Origin: a virus | Length of the DNA: 36,571 nucleotides | Reading direction: 5' to 3' (one strand) | IMG/VR virus record: IMGVR_UViG_3300034061_001950 | Location: 1 to 36,571 of that record | In this document: positions 26,264 through 36,012 of the stretch, one piece after another | How positions within the stretch are numbered: position 1 is the first letter of the stretch | Layout of the letters: every line of letters starts with the position of its first letter | Made by a program: the position numbers and the translations under genes | Notes under the pieces: model-generated | Databases searched by the model: none | What the model was told of the DNA's origin: nothing | What the model saw: the letters and a program-made list of their open reading frames with translations, nothing else

Positions 26264-28221
26264 GGACCGTCATCAATGGCACCGAGCTATACCTTGCACC
26301 CGACGACCTACCTGAGTTCAGCTACAGCCTCACTGAGCTGACTGACTACAGCAAGGTCAAGGGGGCGACGTCCACGTCCTTTGAGCTGCCTGCCACAAAC
26401 GGCACGCGCGTGGCGCTTGGTGGTCCATCCATGCAGGAGGAGGTGGAGACGTCGGTACCCATCCGCATCGGCAACGAGGGGCAGGTCCTCTTTGAGGGGA
26501 CATGCAGGCCGGTGGAATGGAACGACGACACCATCACCATTGAGGCGTATGGCGACAATGCCACATGGATAGCGGAGGCCAAGAACACCAAGGCCAATAC
26601 CTTGGACCTCGGCACCAGCGGCCAGGTGGAGAACACCATGCAGGAAGACAGCTGGGTCAATGAGGACCGGGCCGACGTGTACCCGCTCATTGACTACGGC
26701 AGGTTCTACAACTTCACCGCATCGACCAACGTCATCGAAGAGTGGTTATACCCGGCGGTCAGGGTGTGGAAGATATTGCAGGCTTTCTTTCAGGGACAGG
26801 GCTACACAGTCAAGGCGCAGGGCGGTTTCACTAGGCTGTTCAAGAAGCTCATCATCCCATACAACGGTGGGCCTATCAACTTCAGGGGCGAGTACTATGA
26901 GTCGCAGAGTTTCCGGCTGCTGGCATCGGTAGCTGCCGATGCTGCTGAGGGCCTGCCGTTCAACCTGAGCGTTACAGACCCGGCCAACGTGGCCGTGGTG
27001 GATGGCACCACATACCGCCACTATGTGCCGGTCACCAGCGCACGGTATCGGTTCCGGTTCGCGGGGTCCTTCACCGTGACACGCAACGGCACGACACAAC
27101 AGATTGCATCAACAACCCAATTGGCATTCCGTGTGCAGCGATATGTCGCTCCACTGCTGCCGTGGCAGACCATCGACACGCGGACCTTCCCCCTGGTATG
27201 GAACGGCGGTGCTGTCACCACGCAGAGCTTCCCCATCGCTGACGACCTGTTCGAAGTGCCGATGGAGGAGAACGAGACCTACCGCATCATCGTGTACACC
27301 ATCGCAGACTTCGGTCCTGATGACACGGTGGTCCTCGACCAAGGCAGCCGCATGGATGGGCAGCTCATAGGCTGGAACGGGTGGCAGGACCGCGTTGACT
27401 TCGACATCGCGGCCACCATCGACAAGAGCCTGTCGGTGGCTGACATCATCAGCACACTGGTCAACGTCTTCAGGCTGGTGGTGCGCACCGACCAAGCGAC
27501 CAACGAGGTGGTCTTTCAACACTTGGACGACTACCTGCGCGACATCGACAGCGGCATCGACTGGCGCGAGCGGCTGAGCCACAACGACCCGCCAACGAAA
27601 GTCGCAGCGGACCTCCCATCGCGTTACATTTTCAGGTGGGCCGATGATACTTCAGACAGACAGATCAGAGAGCATGACGAGTTCTATGGCCGTGCGCTGG
27701 GGGAGGGCGTGTACGAGATGGGCGGTATAGGAGAGGAGATAGAGGTGACATTGAAGTTCGCGCCAACCAATACGAAGGGCCGCTTTGATGACCTCATGAT
27801 ACCGGCAATCGAGAAAGACGACGACGGCTCGCAGGGTGTTGACCATCTGAACATCAAGCCGCGCATGCTTGTGTTCACTGGACTGACGCCGGGCAACTGG
27901 ACCTTTGATGGTGTGGCACGGACCAGCTATCCGCGTGCCTACTTTCAGGGCAATGGTGTACCGGACCAGTCCCTTGACTTCGGCAGCGACTGGAGGCAGG
28001 GAGCATTGGATGCGTTCTGGCGCAACAGCCTTGAGCGCAGCAAGCTACCAAGCCTGCGCGGGGAGTTCAGGGTGTACGATGACGAGTTCATGGGCTTCGA
28101 CTTCGCACGGCCACGGCTGGTGAACGATGGGCATGGTGACGTGTGGATGTACATCCAGAGCATCAAGGGCAAGAAGTTCGGCGATGATGACCTGGTAGAG
28201 TGTGAGCTAATACCTGTCTGA
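26260..28221 (+). CDS. Large tail/baseplate structural protein, 653 residues
   Basis: The N-terminus has [20 protein letters not shown] and [20 protein letters not shown], a region that recurs in tail-associated proteins of Bacteroidota phages. The middle is rich in beta strands with several aromatic turns, and later parts include [20 protein letters not shown] and [20 protein letters not shown]. The design suggests a tail hub or tip protein that may hold the first host contact. No lysozyme or peptidase motif was seen. It is separated from the tape measure by two bases. Confidence 0.6.
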   Translation: MRTVINGTELYLAPDDLPEFSYSLTELTDYSKVKGATSTSFELPATNGTRVALGGPSMQEEVETSVPIRIGNEGQVLFEGTCRPVEWNDDTITIEAYGDNATWIAEAKNTKANTLDLGTSGQVENTMQEDSWVNEDRADVYPLIDYGRFYNFTASTNVIEEWLYPAVRVWKILQAFFQGQGYTVKAQGGFTRLFKKLIIPYNGGPINFRGEYYESQSFRLLASVAADAAEGLPFNLSVTDPANVAVVDGTTYRHYVPVTSARYRFRFAGSFTVTRNGTTQQIASTTQLAFRVQRYVAPLLPWQTIDTRTFPLVWNGGAVTTQSFPIADDLFEVPMEENETYRIIVYTIADFGPDDTVVLDQGSRMDGQLIGWNGWQDRVDFDIAATIDKSLSVADIISTLVNVFRLVVRTDQATNEVVFQHLDDYLRDIDSGIDWRERLSHNDPPTKVAADLPSRYIFRWADDTSDRQIREHDEFYGRALGEGVYEMGGIGEEIEVTLKFAPTNTKGRFDDLMIPAIEKDDDGSQGVDHLNIKPRMLVFTGLTPGNWTFDGVARTSYPRAYFQGNGVPDQSLDFGSDWRQGALDAFWRNSLERSKLPSLRGEFRVYDDEFMGFDFARPRLVNDGHGDVWMYIQSIKGKKFGDDDLVECELIPV

Positions 28222-28223
28222 CG

Positions 28224-30392
28224 ATGGCACAGAAGGAAATTGTGATGAACATCAAGCTGGATGCCGGAGAGGCCATCCAGCAACTCAAGGAGCTGGCCGT
28301 CAACACCGGCGAGCTCAAGGACAGGAAGAAGCTGCTCAACGACGAGATCAAGGCAGAGGAGAAAGCCTTGAAGGAGTTGGCGAAGCTGCAGGCGCAGGGC
28401 ATCAACGTTGACAAGCAGCTCGTTGCACAGGAGGAGAAGCTGGCCCGCGTCCGGAAGCAGAACAGGGAAGAGATAGCCCTGCTCGACACCGCGCTCCGTG
28501 GCAACAGCGGACGGATGCGGGAGCTGACCAACGACGTGAGCAAGCTCACGGACGAGGGCCTGCGGTTCCGGGACAAGATGGCCGATGCGTTCAGCGAGGC
28601 GGCGGAGGAAGCCATCAAGCCGCTGCGCGTTCAGATACGCGAGGCACGGCTGGAGGCACAAAAGGCGTTCGATGCGTTCGGTGCAGGCAGCGAGGAGTTC
28701 CGTCGTGCGGCTGAGGCTGTTGACGACCTTGACGACAAGCAGAAGGCCCTCAACGCTCGCATTGGGGCCATCGATGCGGAGGGCAAGGTCGAGACCTTTG
28801 GCAAGGCGCTGCAAGGTGTGGCCGGTGCGTTCAGCATCGCGCAGGGAGCTGCGGCATTGTTCGGCAGCGAGAACCAAGCGGTGGAGCAGGCGCTGCTCAA
28901 GGTGCAGGCGGCCATGGCTATCCAGCAGGGCATCAGCGGTCTTGTTGAAGGTGCCAAGGCTGCAAAGGCACTGGCGATGTCGGTTGGCCTTGTTGGTCCT
29001 GCGGCGCAGGCTGGCAGCGTTGGTATTAACGGACTGAAGGCAGCGCTAATCACGAGCGGCATCGGTGCCGTGGTGGTATTGCTTGGTGCACTGGCCTCGT
29101 CCATGATGGATTTCGGAAGCGAGACCGATGCGGCATCCAAGTCCTACGAGGATTTTAAGAATGAGCTTGCCGATACCAGTGAACTGAAGAAGGCGCAGAT
29201 AGCGCTTGACCAGCAGCTTCAGATAGCACTTGCTGAACAGAGCCGACTGGCTCAAGGCCGCATTCAGGAGACCAAGGCCGAGATTGCCGAACGGTTAAAC
29301 CTTGAAGCCGAAGGGCGTGCCAAGCAACTTGAGCAAGACAAGCAAGCTCTCATACAAAGGCAGACAGAGCTTCGGAACATTCAGCAAATCGGGAAGCGCG
29401 ACCAAGAGAAGTTCATTGCTCTAACTGGTCAGGAGAATATCAATCAGGCCATCGCTTGGCTTGAGAAAGAAGGTGAAGCGCTAAGGGCCGAGCAGAAGAA
29501 AATTGACCAACAAGAGCAGGCCAATGTCGTAGCCAATATCCAGGCTCAGAACCAACTCGCGCAACAAGGCCTTCAGGATCGTATCAATCAGGAGAAGGCC
29601 GCTGCTGAGGCTATTTCTAAGGCAAGAGAAGAGGCTCAGAAGGAATTGCCTCAGATGCTTCAGGTAATCCAGCCTGAGCAGATAGAGCCGACCATTGATG
29701 CAACCAACAGGCTCAAACAAGCAAATGCCGAGCTGGCCGCTGCGTATGCAGAAGGACGGCAAGCGGCACAGGACCAGATAGAGGCCGGTCAGATAGCCGC
29801 AGCATCGCGGCAGGCCGAGGTCATGGCTATCCAAGCCACATCCGATGCGCTCGGTGCATTGTCTCAGGTAGCTGCCCAAAACAGCGAGGCACAGAAGGCG
29901 CTTGCCATCTCGCAGGCATTGATCAACACATACCTCGGCGTGGCCCGCGTCCTTGGCAACCAGACGGTACTTCCTGAGCCTGCTGGTACCATCAACAAGG
30001 TCGCCAGCATCGCCACGGTGCTTGCCACTGGTCTGGCCGCTGTTGCCCGCATGCGTGGCTTCAGCGACGGTGGTTATACCGGCCCCGGCGGCAAGTACGA
30101 GCCTGCCGGTGTTGTCCACCGCGGCGAGTATGTGCTGCCACAAGAGGTCGTCCGTGCCATCGGTGTGGACCGCCTTGACATCCTGCGCGACATGTACACC
30201 AGCGCGGCACCAGGTCGTGGCCGCTATGCCACCGGCGGACTGGTGCAGGCCACTCTCGACAGCAGTAGTATCTTGGCAGCTAACAACGCCGCTGCCATGT
30301 CCACGATGAACCTACAGCCGGTCCTGCCCATTGAGAGCCTGCGGTCGGTGCAGAACCGGGTGGCGGTGCGCGAAGCACGAGCAACCCTATGA
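28224..30392 (+). CDS. Tape measure protein
   Basis: The tape measure fills the tail tube and sets its length. This 722-residue protein begins with a long coiled coil ([20 protein letters not shown] onward, to about 190). Hydrophobic helices follow, with [15 protein letters not shown] at about 203-217 and [20 protein letters not shown] at about 274-294. A second charged coiled-coil region runs from about 310 to 540. The C-terminus has [20 protein letters not shown], the Gly-rich W/HxGE motif common at tape-measure ends. Using roughly 0.15 nm per residue, known for tape measures, the tail would be about 110 nm (inference). The middle part, near 29150-29750, looks less GC-rich than its surroundings. 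Confidence 0.88.
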   Translation: MAQKEIVMNIKLDAGEAIQQLKELAVNTGELKDRKKLLNDEIKAEEKALKELAKLQAQGINVDKQLVAQEEKLARVRKQNREEIALLDTALRGNSGRMRELTNDVSKLTDEGLRFRDKMADAFSEAAEEAIKPLRVQIREARLEAQKAFDAFGAGSEEFRRAAEAVDDLDDKQKALNARIGAIDAEGKVETFGKALQGVAGAFSIAQGAAALFGSENQAVEQALLKVQAAMAIQQGISGLVEGAKAAKALAMSVGLVGPAAQAGSVGINGLKAALITSGIGAVVVLLGALASSMMDFGSETDAASKSYEDFKNELADTSELKKAQIALDQQLQIALAEQSRLAQGRIQETKAEIAERLNLEAEGRAKQLEQDKQALIQRQTELRNIQQIGKRDQEKFIALTGQENINQAIAWLEKEGEALRAEQKKIDQQEQANVVANIQAQNQLAQQGLQDRINQEKAAAEAISKAREEAQKELPQMLQVIQPEQIEPTIDATNRLKQANAELAAAYAEGRQAAQDQIEAGQIAAASRQAEVMAIQATSDALGALSQVAAQNSEAQKALAISQALINTYLGVARVLGNQTVLPEPAGTINKVASIATVLATGLAAVARMRGFSDGGYTGPGGKYEPAGVVHRGEYVLPQEVVRAIGVDRLDILRDMYTSAAPGRGRYATGGLVQATLDSSSILAANNAAAMSTMNLQPVLPIESLRSVQNRVAVREARATL

Positions 30393-30652
30393 GCAAGGTC
30401 CGCGACGAACTTATCAGCATCCTCAAAGACAAGCACGGTGACAGCCCAATCGTGGAGCAGGTCATCAATAGCCTTTACACCTGTGGGGCGTTGGACGATG
30501 GCCTAATGCGCCGCGCCGTGGTGTATGAGTTGTTCTATGACCGGCTGGCGAATAGCGCCACAAGTACGCGGCAAGTGGAGTTCGACCTTGCCTTTGAGTA
30601 CGATATGACCCGCTCCACGGTGCAGTACATAATTAGGCGCTCGGTGGCCTAA
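30389..30652 (+). CDS. Small helix-turn-helix protein, 87 residues
   Basis: An all-helical protein whose C-terminal part, [20 protein letters not shown], has the shape of a helix-turn-helix like that of sigma region 4 or a resolvase-type domain. The first part, [20 protein letters not shown], is acidic and helical. Coupled to the tape measure by ATGA, and its stop lies inside the palindrome at 30646-30662, ahead of the protease-scaffold gene. It may regulate the late operons; this is a guess from place and motif. Confidence 0.6.
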   Translation: MSKVRDELISILKDKHGDSPIVEQVINSLYTCGALDDGLMRRAVVYELFYDRLANSATSTRQVEFDLAFEYDMTRSTVQYIIRRSVA

Positions 30653-30691
30653 AGGTTCGGCCCCTTTGCCTATTTGTCCGCTGGACCTTTG
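30646..30691 (+). promoter_or_regulatory. Palindrome and possible promoter before the head operon
   Basis: GGCCTAAAGGTTCGGCC (30646-30662) is the same palindrome as at 22866-22882 with A changed to C. Downstream are TTTG at 30665-30668 and GACCTTTG at 30684-30691, seven of eight matches to the -7 consensus. The ATG at 30697 lies five bases further, so the message would be leaderless or nearly so. The motif spacing (15 bases) is short, so confidence is low. Confidence 0.38.
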
Positions 30692-30696
30692 TGTTC

Positions 30697-31773
30697 ATGC
30701 GGCCATCCAACATTAGGTGTCAGCAGTCTGAGCAGGGCGTAGAGCTTGCCATCCTTGGCGAGATCACCAGCTACACGGCGGCAGACATTATCGCCGCTCT
30801 GAACTTCTTTAGGGACCGTCCTGCCACCATCACCATGATGAGTGGTGGCGGTGACGCGTTCGCCTCGCTCGGCATCTACGACTTCATCAAGAACCGTGAC
30901 GTGACGGTGCGCATCTATGGCATTGCGGCCAGCGGTGCGGCCATCGTGGCGGCAGGTGCCAAGAACACCGAGATGGCGGCAGGTGCCTTCCTCATGATCC
31001 ATAACGCTTACAGCGTGGTGGATGGCGAGGGCGATGATGTGCTTGCCTCCATCAACGAGCGGCAGGTGGACATCTTCTCGGCTCGCACGGGGATGCGCAA
31101 GGATAAGGTGAAGAAGATGCTGGAGGACGAGACATTCCTCAGCGCACAGGAAGCAAAGGACATGGGCTTCGCCGATGTGGTCTTCGACCCCATGAAGATG
31201 GCGGCAAGCCTTAACACCATGAAGACGATGGAAGAAGTAATGCAGACCGCCACCGAGGAGGTGGTGGAGACGACCATCACCGAGCAGGTGGTGGAGACGC
31301 CGACCACCGACCCCGGCGACGAGCAGCCGGAGGAGGTCATTGAGGTGGAGGTGCCCCTGAGCGTGACCGAGGCTGTGCAGGCTGCGGTGCGCGGGCACAT
31401 CAAGGCCAAGGTGAACGTGGCTGCCAAGTACGGCGAGATCGTGGCAAGCCTGACCCAAGAGGTCAAGGCCCTGCGTGCCCAGCTGGACGAGGCCAACGCC
31501 GCCGTGGAAGCTGCAGAGGCTAAGGCCACCGAGGCCGGCGCCGATGCTGCCAAGGTCGCCGAGGCAGAGGCCAAAGCCGCACAGGCTGTGCAGCAGGTGG
31601 AGGCCCTCAAGGCCACGCCGCTGGAGCAGCCGGTGGTGAGCGACGCACAGCCCACGGCGGTGGTGCCGGGCGCTCCCGTCAAGCCGACGATGAACCCTGC
31701 CACCGCGCACGCCGAGCGCATGGCACAGACGCTCGACCGTCTGGACCGCAAGATCGGCATCAAGAAGAACTAA
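30697..31773 (+). CDS. Head maturation protease (ClpP-like) fused to scaffold
   Basis: Residues about 15-160 form a ClpP/S14-like protease: the oxyanion-region MMSGGGDAFASLGIYDFI (47-64), nucleophile Ser79 in GIAASGAAIVAAG and His102 in MIHNA. The later part, from about 165, is acidic and then a long Ala/Glu/Lys coiled coil (VKALRAQLDEANAAVEAAEA), ending in a basic helix with ERMAQTLDRLDRKIG; this is a typical scaffolding domain. Such fusions guide capsid assembly and then cleave themselves and the scaffold. The ATG at 30697 is preferred; a GTG at 30691 is also in frame. It lies directly before the major capsid gene. Confidence 0.88.
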   Translation: MRPSNIRCQQSEQGVELAILGEITSYTAADIIAALNFFRDRPATITMMSGGGDAFASLGIYDFIKNRDVTVRIYGIAASGAAIVAAGAKNTEMAAGAFLMIHNAYSVVDGEGDDVLASINERQVDIFSARTGMRKDKVKKMLEDETFLSAQEAKDMGFADVVFDPMKMAASLNTMKTMEEVMQTATEEVVETTITEQVVETPTTDPGDEQPEEVIEVEVPLSVTEAVQAAVRGHIKAKVNVAAKYGEIVASLTQEVKALRAQLDEANAAVEAAEAKATEAGADAAKVAEAEAKAAQAVQQVEALKATPLEQPVVSDAQPTAVVPGAPVKPTMNPATAHAERMAQTLDRLDRKIGIKKN

Positions 31774-31793
31774 CCCCTTAACCCCTTTTAGAC

Positions 31794-32783
31794 ATGGCAT
31801 TAGTGTACAGCGGGTTGAGCCAATGGACCGACGAGTCCAGGCTTGACTTCTACCTCGACGCAGTAGCGTCGAACGACGTGCTGCCCTTCGTGCGGCAGTA
31901 TGGGCAGGTGATCACCGGCGTGAAGGCCGACACCATCAAGCTGCCCAAGCTCTCCACCTCTGTGACCATCGCTGATGGCGCGAGCTGCTTCACCGACATC
32001 GACGGCAACAACGACAGCACCATCAGCCAGTCGAGCATCAGCCTGAGCAAGGGCCTGGTGCGCGACCAGATTTGCGTGCATGGTCTGGAGGACTACTACA
32101 CGGCGCAGGGCTTGACCGCTGGTCAGCACTATACCGGTCTGGGCGCCTTCGAGGCTGGCATCATGCAGAGCGTGGCCGGTGAGGTTGGCAAGGCTATCGG
32201 CTCCGCGATGTGGACCGGCTCCACCAACTTCATCAGCAGCGGCTGGACGGACCTCATCTACGCTGCCAACTTCGGCGCGAGCAACGTGGGCACCTCCACC
32301 CCGACGAGCGGTGGCAGCGCTGGCACCGACGCCGCTGGCGTGTACAACATCTGCGTGAGCCTGCTGAATGCGGCCATCGCTGATGTGGACTTCGCCTCCG
32401 AGATCATCAGCGGCAACGCTGTGATCGTGATGAGCCCTCAGGAGTTCCTGCTCCTGCAGCAGAACTACACCAAGCTCTACGGCGGCAACACCCTGGTGCC
32501 CGCTCTGGACACCTTGAACGCTGGGACCTTCCAAGCCATCACCTTCCCCGGCACCCGCGTGACGGTGGTGACGCAGAACTTCCTGACCGGCACCGGCACC
32601 ATCATCCTCAGCCGTCGCGGCAACTTCGTGGCTGCCCTCGATCTGGAGAGTGACTTCACGAACATCGTGATGGGCCTCGACCAGTATCAGGAGAACATCT
32701 GGTGGAAATTCCGCTTCAAGGCTGGCGTGGGCTTCCGCGACCTGTCTGGCAACTCCATCAAGTACTGGGGTCCTGCTTCCTAA
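31794..32783 (+). CDS. Major capsid protein
   Basis: The 329-residue protein follows the protease-scaffold gene by 20 bp, the usual order for HK97-fold phages. The sequence has an N-terminal helix (ESRLDFYLDAVASNDVLPFV), TIKLPKLSTSVTIADGASCF, then LVRDQICVHGLEDYYTAQGL and a C-terminal GFRDLSGNSIKYWGPAS, a pattern fitting a HK97-fold capsid protein. Codons are uniform and C-ending, as in a highly expressed gene. The leader has tandem AACCCCTT units without Shine-Dalgarno. A stable hairpin follows the stop, which may protect the message. Family is inferred from context and pattern. Confidence 0.82.
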   Translation: MALVYSGLSQWTDESRLDFYLDAVASNDVLPFVRQYGQVITGVKADTIKLPKLSTSVTIADGASCFTDIDGNNDSTISQSSISLSKGLVRDQICVHGLEDYYTAQGLTAGQHYTGLGAFEAGIMQSVAGEVGKAIGSAMWTGSTNFISSGWTDLIYAANFGASNVGTSTPTSGGSAGTDAAGVYNICVSLLNAAIADVDFASEIISGNAVIVMSPQEFLLLQQNYTKLYGGNTLVPALDTLNAGTFQAITFPGTRVTVVTQNFLTGTGTIILSRRGNFVAALDLESDFTNIVMGLDQYQENIWWKFRFKAGVGFRDLSGNSIKYWGPAS

Positions 32784-32799
32784 CCAACCATGGGTGAGA

Positions 32800-32827
32800 C
32801 CAGCGCAGCCCCGTAAGGCTGCGCTGG
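32800..32827 (+). terminator. Hairpin after the major capsid gene
   Basis: CCAGCGCAGCC (32800-32810) and GGCTGCGCTGG (32817-32827) form a perfect 11-bp stem with the loop CCGTAA. No T run follows, so it is not a standard intrinsic terminator. It may partly stop transcription or protect the 3' end of the abundant capsid message. Confidence 0.5.
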
Positions 32828-32849
32828 TGCAACCCGAACACCACAACGC

Positions 32850-33398
32850 ATGAGCGCATGTTCACTTCTTACCGGTGGGTTCCTCGCAGGAGAGAACAAC
32901 TGCAACCAGGTTGCAGCCGGTGTCTATCACAACCGCATCTGGTTGGCTAACCTTGAAGAGATCCTCGCATGGGGTTCTTCGGCTACGCCCAATCAGTATG
33001 ACGCTCTGACGTTCGGTGCTGGCGATGGCCTCTTCGCTCTGAAGCTGGACAAGGACAGCGTCATCTGGCGTGAGGAGTACGACCCTGAGACTAAGAGCTG
33101 GTACCATGAGTTCAGCGGCAAGGTGGCCGACCTCGGCATCACCGCGCGCAACTTCATTGAGTCGCTGGCCGGTCCCGACATCGTGGCTATCCTTGAGCTG
33201 AAGGCTGGCGTGTTCAAGATTATCGGCAAGGACGCTGGTGCCAAGCTGTTCAGCCACGTCGGCACGTCCGACCAGGCTGAGGTGGGCAACATGTTCAGCA
33301 TCCGCGCCGAGAACATGAGCGAGCCGTGCCCCCACTTCTGGGATACGAACGAGAGCACTACCTTGGCCCTGCTTCAGTCTTACGAGAGCACGACCTAA
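32850..33398 (+). CDS. Virion structural protein, 182 residues (tail-tube or head-decoration candidate)
   Basis: The protein starts MSACSLLTGGFLAGENNCNQ and continues with beta-rich segments: GVYHNRIWLANLEEILAWGS, DSVIWREEYDPETKSWYHEF and VAILELKAGVFKIIGKDAGA. The three-part strand pattern and its place between major capsid and portal genes mark it as an abundant virion subunit. I cannot decide between a tail-tube protein, which the GVF/G-K ending resembles, and a head-decoration protein. Composition is uniform with the capsid gene. Confidence 0.6.
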   Translation: MSACSLLTGGFLAGENNCNQVAAGVYHNRIWLANLEEILAWGSSATPNQYDALTFGAGDGLFALKLDKDSVIWREEYDPETKSWYHEFSGKVADLGITARNFIESLAGPDIVAILELKAGVFKIIGKDAGAKLFSHVGTSDQAEVGNMFSIRAENMSEPCPHFWDTNESTTLALLQSYESTT

Positions 33399-33410
33399 TA
33401 CCTGACGACC

Positions 33411-33590
33411 ATGTCTGAGAAGACCTACAAAGGATACAAGCTGGCTGGCAAAACCAAGCAGCTGGACGTGCCCACGCAATACGGCACCATCAAGGTGACC
33501 AACGAGATGCTGAAGGATGACAAGATGGTGGCGATGCTCCAGAAGTGCGCCCCCAAGGTGTTCATCAACGGCCTCATCGTACTGGCCTAA
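33411..33590 (+). CDS. Small basic protein, 59 residues
   Basis: A short frame 12 bp after the preceding gene, closing the unit before a strong terminator. It reads MSEKTYKGYKLAGKTKQLDV, then QYGTIKVTNEMLKDDK and a hydrophobic C-terminus FINGLIVLA. It is Lys-rich with a few strands. The family is not recognised; it is likely a minor virion or assembly protein because of its place. Its frame fully fills the space up to the terminator. Confidence 0.68.
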   Translation: MSEKTYKGYKLAGKTKQLDVPTQYGTIKVTNEMLKDDKMVAMLQKCAPKVFINGLIVLA

Positions 33591-33611
33591 GTGGCAACAA
33601 CTGACAAAGCT

Positions 33612-33640
33612 GGGGCGGGTCTAACAGCCCGCCCCTTTTT
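33612..33640 (+). terminator. Rho-independent terminator
   Basis: GGGGCGGG (33612-33619) and CCCGCCCC (33628-33635) form an 8-bp GC stem with an 8-base loop, followed at once by five T. It ends the capsid-protein transcription unit before the portal gene. It is the only standard intrinsic terminator I recognised, so some read-through into the portal operon is likely. Confidence 0.85.
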
Positions 33641-33646
33641 GTAATC

Positions 33647-34954
33647 ATGAGCCTACCCAAGTTCTACGCCTACCTCAAGGAAGGCACCAGCGCACCGCTC
33701 GTGGAAGAGCGCTACACGGGCAACCCGTGGGTATACTTCGGTGCCGACAACCTGTTCCTTGAGAACATGAGGACGCTGGCGGACAACTGCGTCCCATTGC
33801 AGCGGTGCATCGAGATGACGGCATCCTTCATTGCAGGGCGTGGCATCCGGTTCGTGGACGAGGAGGGCAACGAGGTGGAGGCAGCGCAGCGCAAGTTCCA
33901 GGAGTGGATGACCGATACCACCGAGGAGGACTTCCTGCATGCGACGGCCTTGGACATTGCGCTGGCGAACACGAAGAGCTGGGTGGTGCGTCGTGGCTTC
34001 GGTGGTGGCATCGTGCGTGTGGACCACCTTGACGTGTCACGCCTGCGCAGCGGCAAGCTGATGGAAGGCAAGGTGGCTAACTACTACTGGAGCGCCAACT
34101 GGAAGGAGGTTGGTGCGCGTGGTGGTGCCGTGGTGCGGTACCGTCCCATCGAGCTGCCGGCCTTCAGGATGGATGAGCGTGTGCCCAGCGCCGTTCTCTA
34201 CTCGAAGACCTACAAGCAGAACAGGGACTACTACGGTGAGCCGTGGTGGCTGCCTGCGGTGCCTGACGCGGAGGTATGGGCCAAGGTGCCGGTGTTCAAC
34301 AGGACGCAGATTGATACCGGTTTTAAGCCGACGGTCCACCTGCATACCTATATTACTGCAGACACCAAGGACCTCGAGCAGTACGACAAGGACATCGAGG
34401 ATGCCTACACCGGTGCCAACGGACGTGGCATCTTCCACACATTCGGCACGCAGGACGAGAACGCGCCGCTGCTGAACGTGTTGGCGCGTGGCGACCACGC
34501 CGGGGAGCTGGACGCCATCAGAGAGGCTGCTGAGGTCGTCATCGTGCGCGGCTATGGTGTGCCGGACCTGCTGTACCGGATGGACGTAGTGGGTGGTCTG
34601 ACCTCGGCAGGCAATGCCATGAAGGCCGCTGCTGACCAGTTCATCGAGGGCTTCGTGAAGCCCAAGCAGCAGATGATCACTAAGGACCTGGTGCGCCTGA
34701 TGAATGCGGAGGGCATCCCGGTGTGGAATGCCGAGATCGTGCCGCTCCAGCTGTTCGATGACGCGGCGGAGGCAGAGGCTGTGCGCCTGCGCACCATGAC
34801 CATCGACGAGCTGCGCGACGATATGGACCTCCCTGCTCTCAACGACGAGCGTGGCAATATCATCCCGGGCCTTATCTCGCAGCCGATGCGCGATGATCTT
34901 GGCAAGGTGCCCGTGGACACACCAACAACACCAACGACTGATGGCCTGCTGTGA
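33647..34954 (+). CDS. Portal protein
   Basis: Twelve portal subunits form the gate through which DNA enters and leaves the head. This 435-residue protein has portal-like regions: WVYFGADNLFLENMRTLADN followed by CIEMTASFIAGRGIRFVDEE near the start, WVVRRGFGGGIVRVDHLDVS in the middle, TKDLVRLMNAEGIPVWNAEI late, and a Pro/Thr-rich end. The ATG at 33647 lies seven bases below the terminator T run. It is downstream of the capsid gene instead of between terminase and capsid as in most phages. It overlaps the connector gene by 14 bp. Confidence 0.82.
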   Translation: MSLPKFYAYLKEGTSAPLVEERYTGNPWVYFGADNLFLENMRTLADNCVPLQRCIEMTASFIAGRGIRFVDEEGNEVEAAQRKFQEWMTDTTEEDFLHATALDIALANTKSWVVRRGFGGGIVRVDHLDVSRLRSGKLMEGKVANYYWSANWKEVGARGGAVVRYRPIELPAFRMDERVPSAVLYSKTYKQNRDYYGEPWWLPAVPDAEVWAKVPVFNRTQIDTGFKPTVHLHTYITADTKDLEQYDKDIEDAYTGANGRGIFHTFGTQDENAPLLNVLARGDHAGELDAIREAAEVVIVRGYGVPDLLYRMDVVGGLTSAGNAMKAAADQFIEGFVKPKQQMITKDLVRLMNAEGIPVWNAEIVPLQLFDDAAEAEAVRLRTMTIDELRDDMDLPALNDERGNIIPGLISQPMRDDLGKVPVDTPTTPTTDGLL

Positions 34955-35540
34955 GACACAGATCATAAGCCTTGCCACGGTGCGCAGCATCTGCGGGCTT
35001 TCCAAGACGGTCGACGACCGCAAGCTCGCACCCTTCATGAAGCTGGCGCAGGAGGAGCTGGAGAAGGTGCTGGGCCGCACGCTCTACGATGAGCTGGACA
35101 CGGCCATCCAGGCGGACCCCACGCTGGCGACCGAGACCGACCTGCTGTCGCTCCTGACCTACGTCAAGGGACCGCTGGCATGGCGCACGATGCAGCACAG
35201 CCTGCCGCGGATGTATGCCGAGCCGACGGCCAACGGCGTGCATAGCGTCAACGGTGGCGACTATCAGAGCGTTGATGCCAAGACCTTGAGCATGCAGGTG
35301 ACGCAGGCCCGCAGCGCAGCCGATGCAGGATACGAGCGGCTGCTGAAGTTCCTTGACGAGAACGTGACCACCTACCCCAGCTACAACGACAACGTGGAGC
35401 TGGAGGAGCGGGTCAATAAGATGTACCCTGGTGGCGTCATCACCCGCAAGTCGCGGTGGCAGTACCCGTACGGCATCCGCACACCGGACCAGACCAACCG
35501 CAACGTGAACCAATACGGCGAGTGCTGCGATGGTAATTGA
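34941..35540 (+). CDS. Head-tail connector (adaptor) protein, 199 residues
   Basis: Helical protein starting MACCETQIISLATVRSICGL, with LAPFMKLAQEELEKVLGRTL and LSLLTYVKGPLAWRTMQHSL. Helix bundles of this size directly after the portal are typical adaptors (HK97 gp6-like), which bind the portal ring and open the path to the tail. The C-terminal part ends in RKSRWQYPYGIRTPDQTNRN. An earlier in-frame start would overlap the portal by 100 bp. The next gene begins 11 bp before its stop. Confidence 0.7.
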   Translation: MACCETQIISLATVRSICGLSKTVDDRKLAPFMKLAQEELEKVLGRTLYDELDTAIQADPTLATETDLLSLLTYVKGPLAWRTMQHSLPRMYAEPTANGVHSVNGGDYQSVDAKTLSMQVTQARSAADAGYERLLKFLDENVTTYPSYNDNVELEERVNKMYPGGVITRKSRWQYPYGIRTPDQTNRNVNQYGECCDGN

Positions 35541-36012
35541 GCGCGGCAGTAGCAACACGCTGGCGGTGATGGCTCGTGAGACGCTATCGCCATCCTACTG
35601 GCTCCTGCACTTCAACGACCCTGAGCGCAACGGCAATGCCTACTGCGTGGTGCAGGCAGGCAATGCCACCGGTGCGATGGTCACGCTCACCTTCGATGAG
35701 GTAGCGAGCGGTGCTGTGGCTGCCGATGGCGAGGTGACGCTATCCCCTGCTGGCAACTGGAACGTCACGGTCTATGAGCAGACCAGCCCGACCAACATCG
35801 ACACGGATCTTGCTGACCGGCTGGTGCGCGAGATGGCAGTATTTGTGGAGCAAGGCACGGCACCGGACAGCGGATGGACTGATGAATGCCCGAGCAGCGG
35901 AACGGCCTGCGACTATGACATCACCGTGAATGTCAATGGCTCATTCGTCCAGACCATCAATGACGTGGACCCGTGCGTGAACAACACGCTCAACATAACT
36001 ATCACAGCCTAA
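35530..36012 (+). CDS. Virion structural protein, 160 residues, before the fibre
   Basis: A beta-rich protein with SYWLLHFNDPERNGNAYCVV, then GNWNVTVYEQTSPTNIDTDL and a Cys-containing C-terminal module (DECPSSGTACDYDITVNVNG). Four cysteines in the last 50 residues might form disulfides in the mature particle. It resembles small virion proteins that precede appendage genes in Bacteroidota phages. It overlaps the fibre start by TAATG, so the two are made in step; it may be the fibre's attachment partner. Confidence 0.6.
   Translation: MVIERGSSNTLAVMARETLSPSYWLLHFNDPERNGNAYCVVQAGNATGAMVTLTFDEVASGAVAADGEVTLSPAGNWNVTVYEQTSPTNIDTDLADRLVREMAVFVEQGTAPDSGWTDECPSSGTACDYDITVNVNGSFVQTINDVDPCVNNTLNITITA

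Noticed and set aside
30670-31800. A 376-residue minus-strand ORF opposite the protease-scaffold gene
   Set aside because: Antisense shadow with Leu/His-rich text and no domain; the plus strand has a complete ClpP-like protease.
31800-32846. A 348-residue ORF on the minus strand opposite the major capsid gene
   Set aside because: Low-diversity Ala/Gly/Val/His composition caused by strong codon bias of the capsid gene; no motif, and fully antisense to a clear gene.
34037-35080. A 347-residue minus-strand ORF opposite portal and connector
   Set aside because: Antisense to two structural genes, no recognisable motif, and no promoter or neighbour in that direction.
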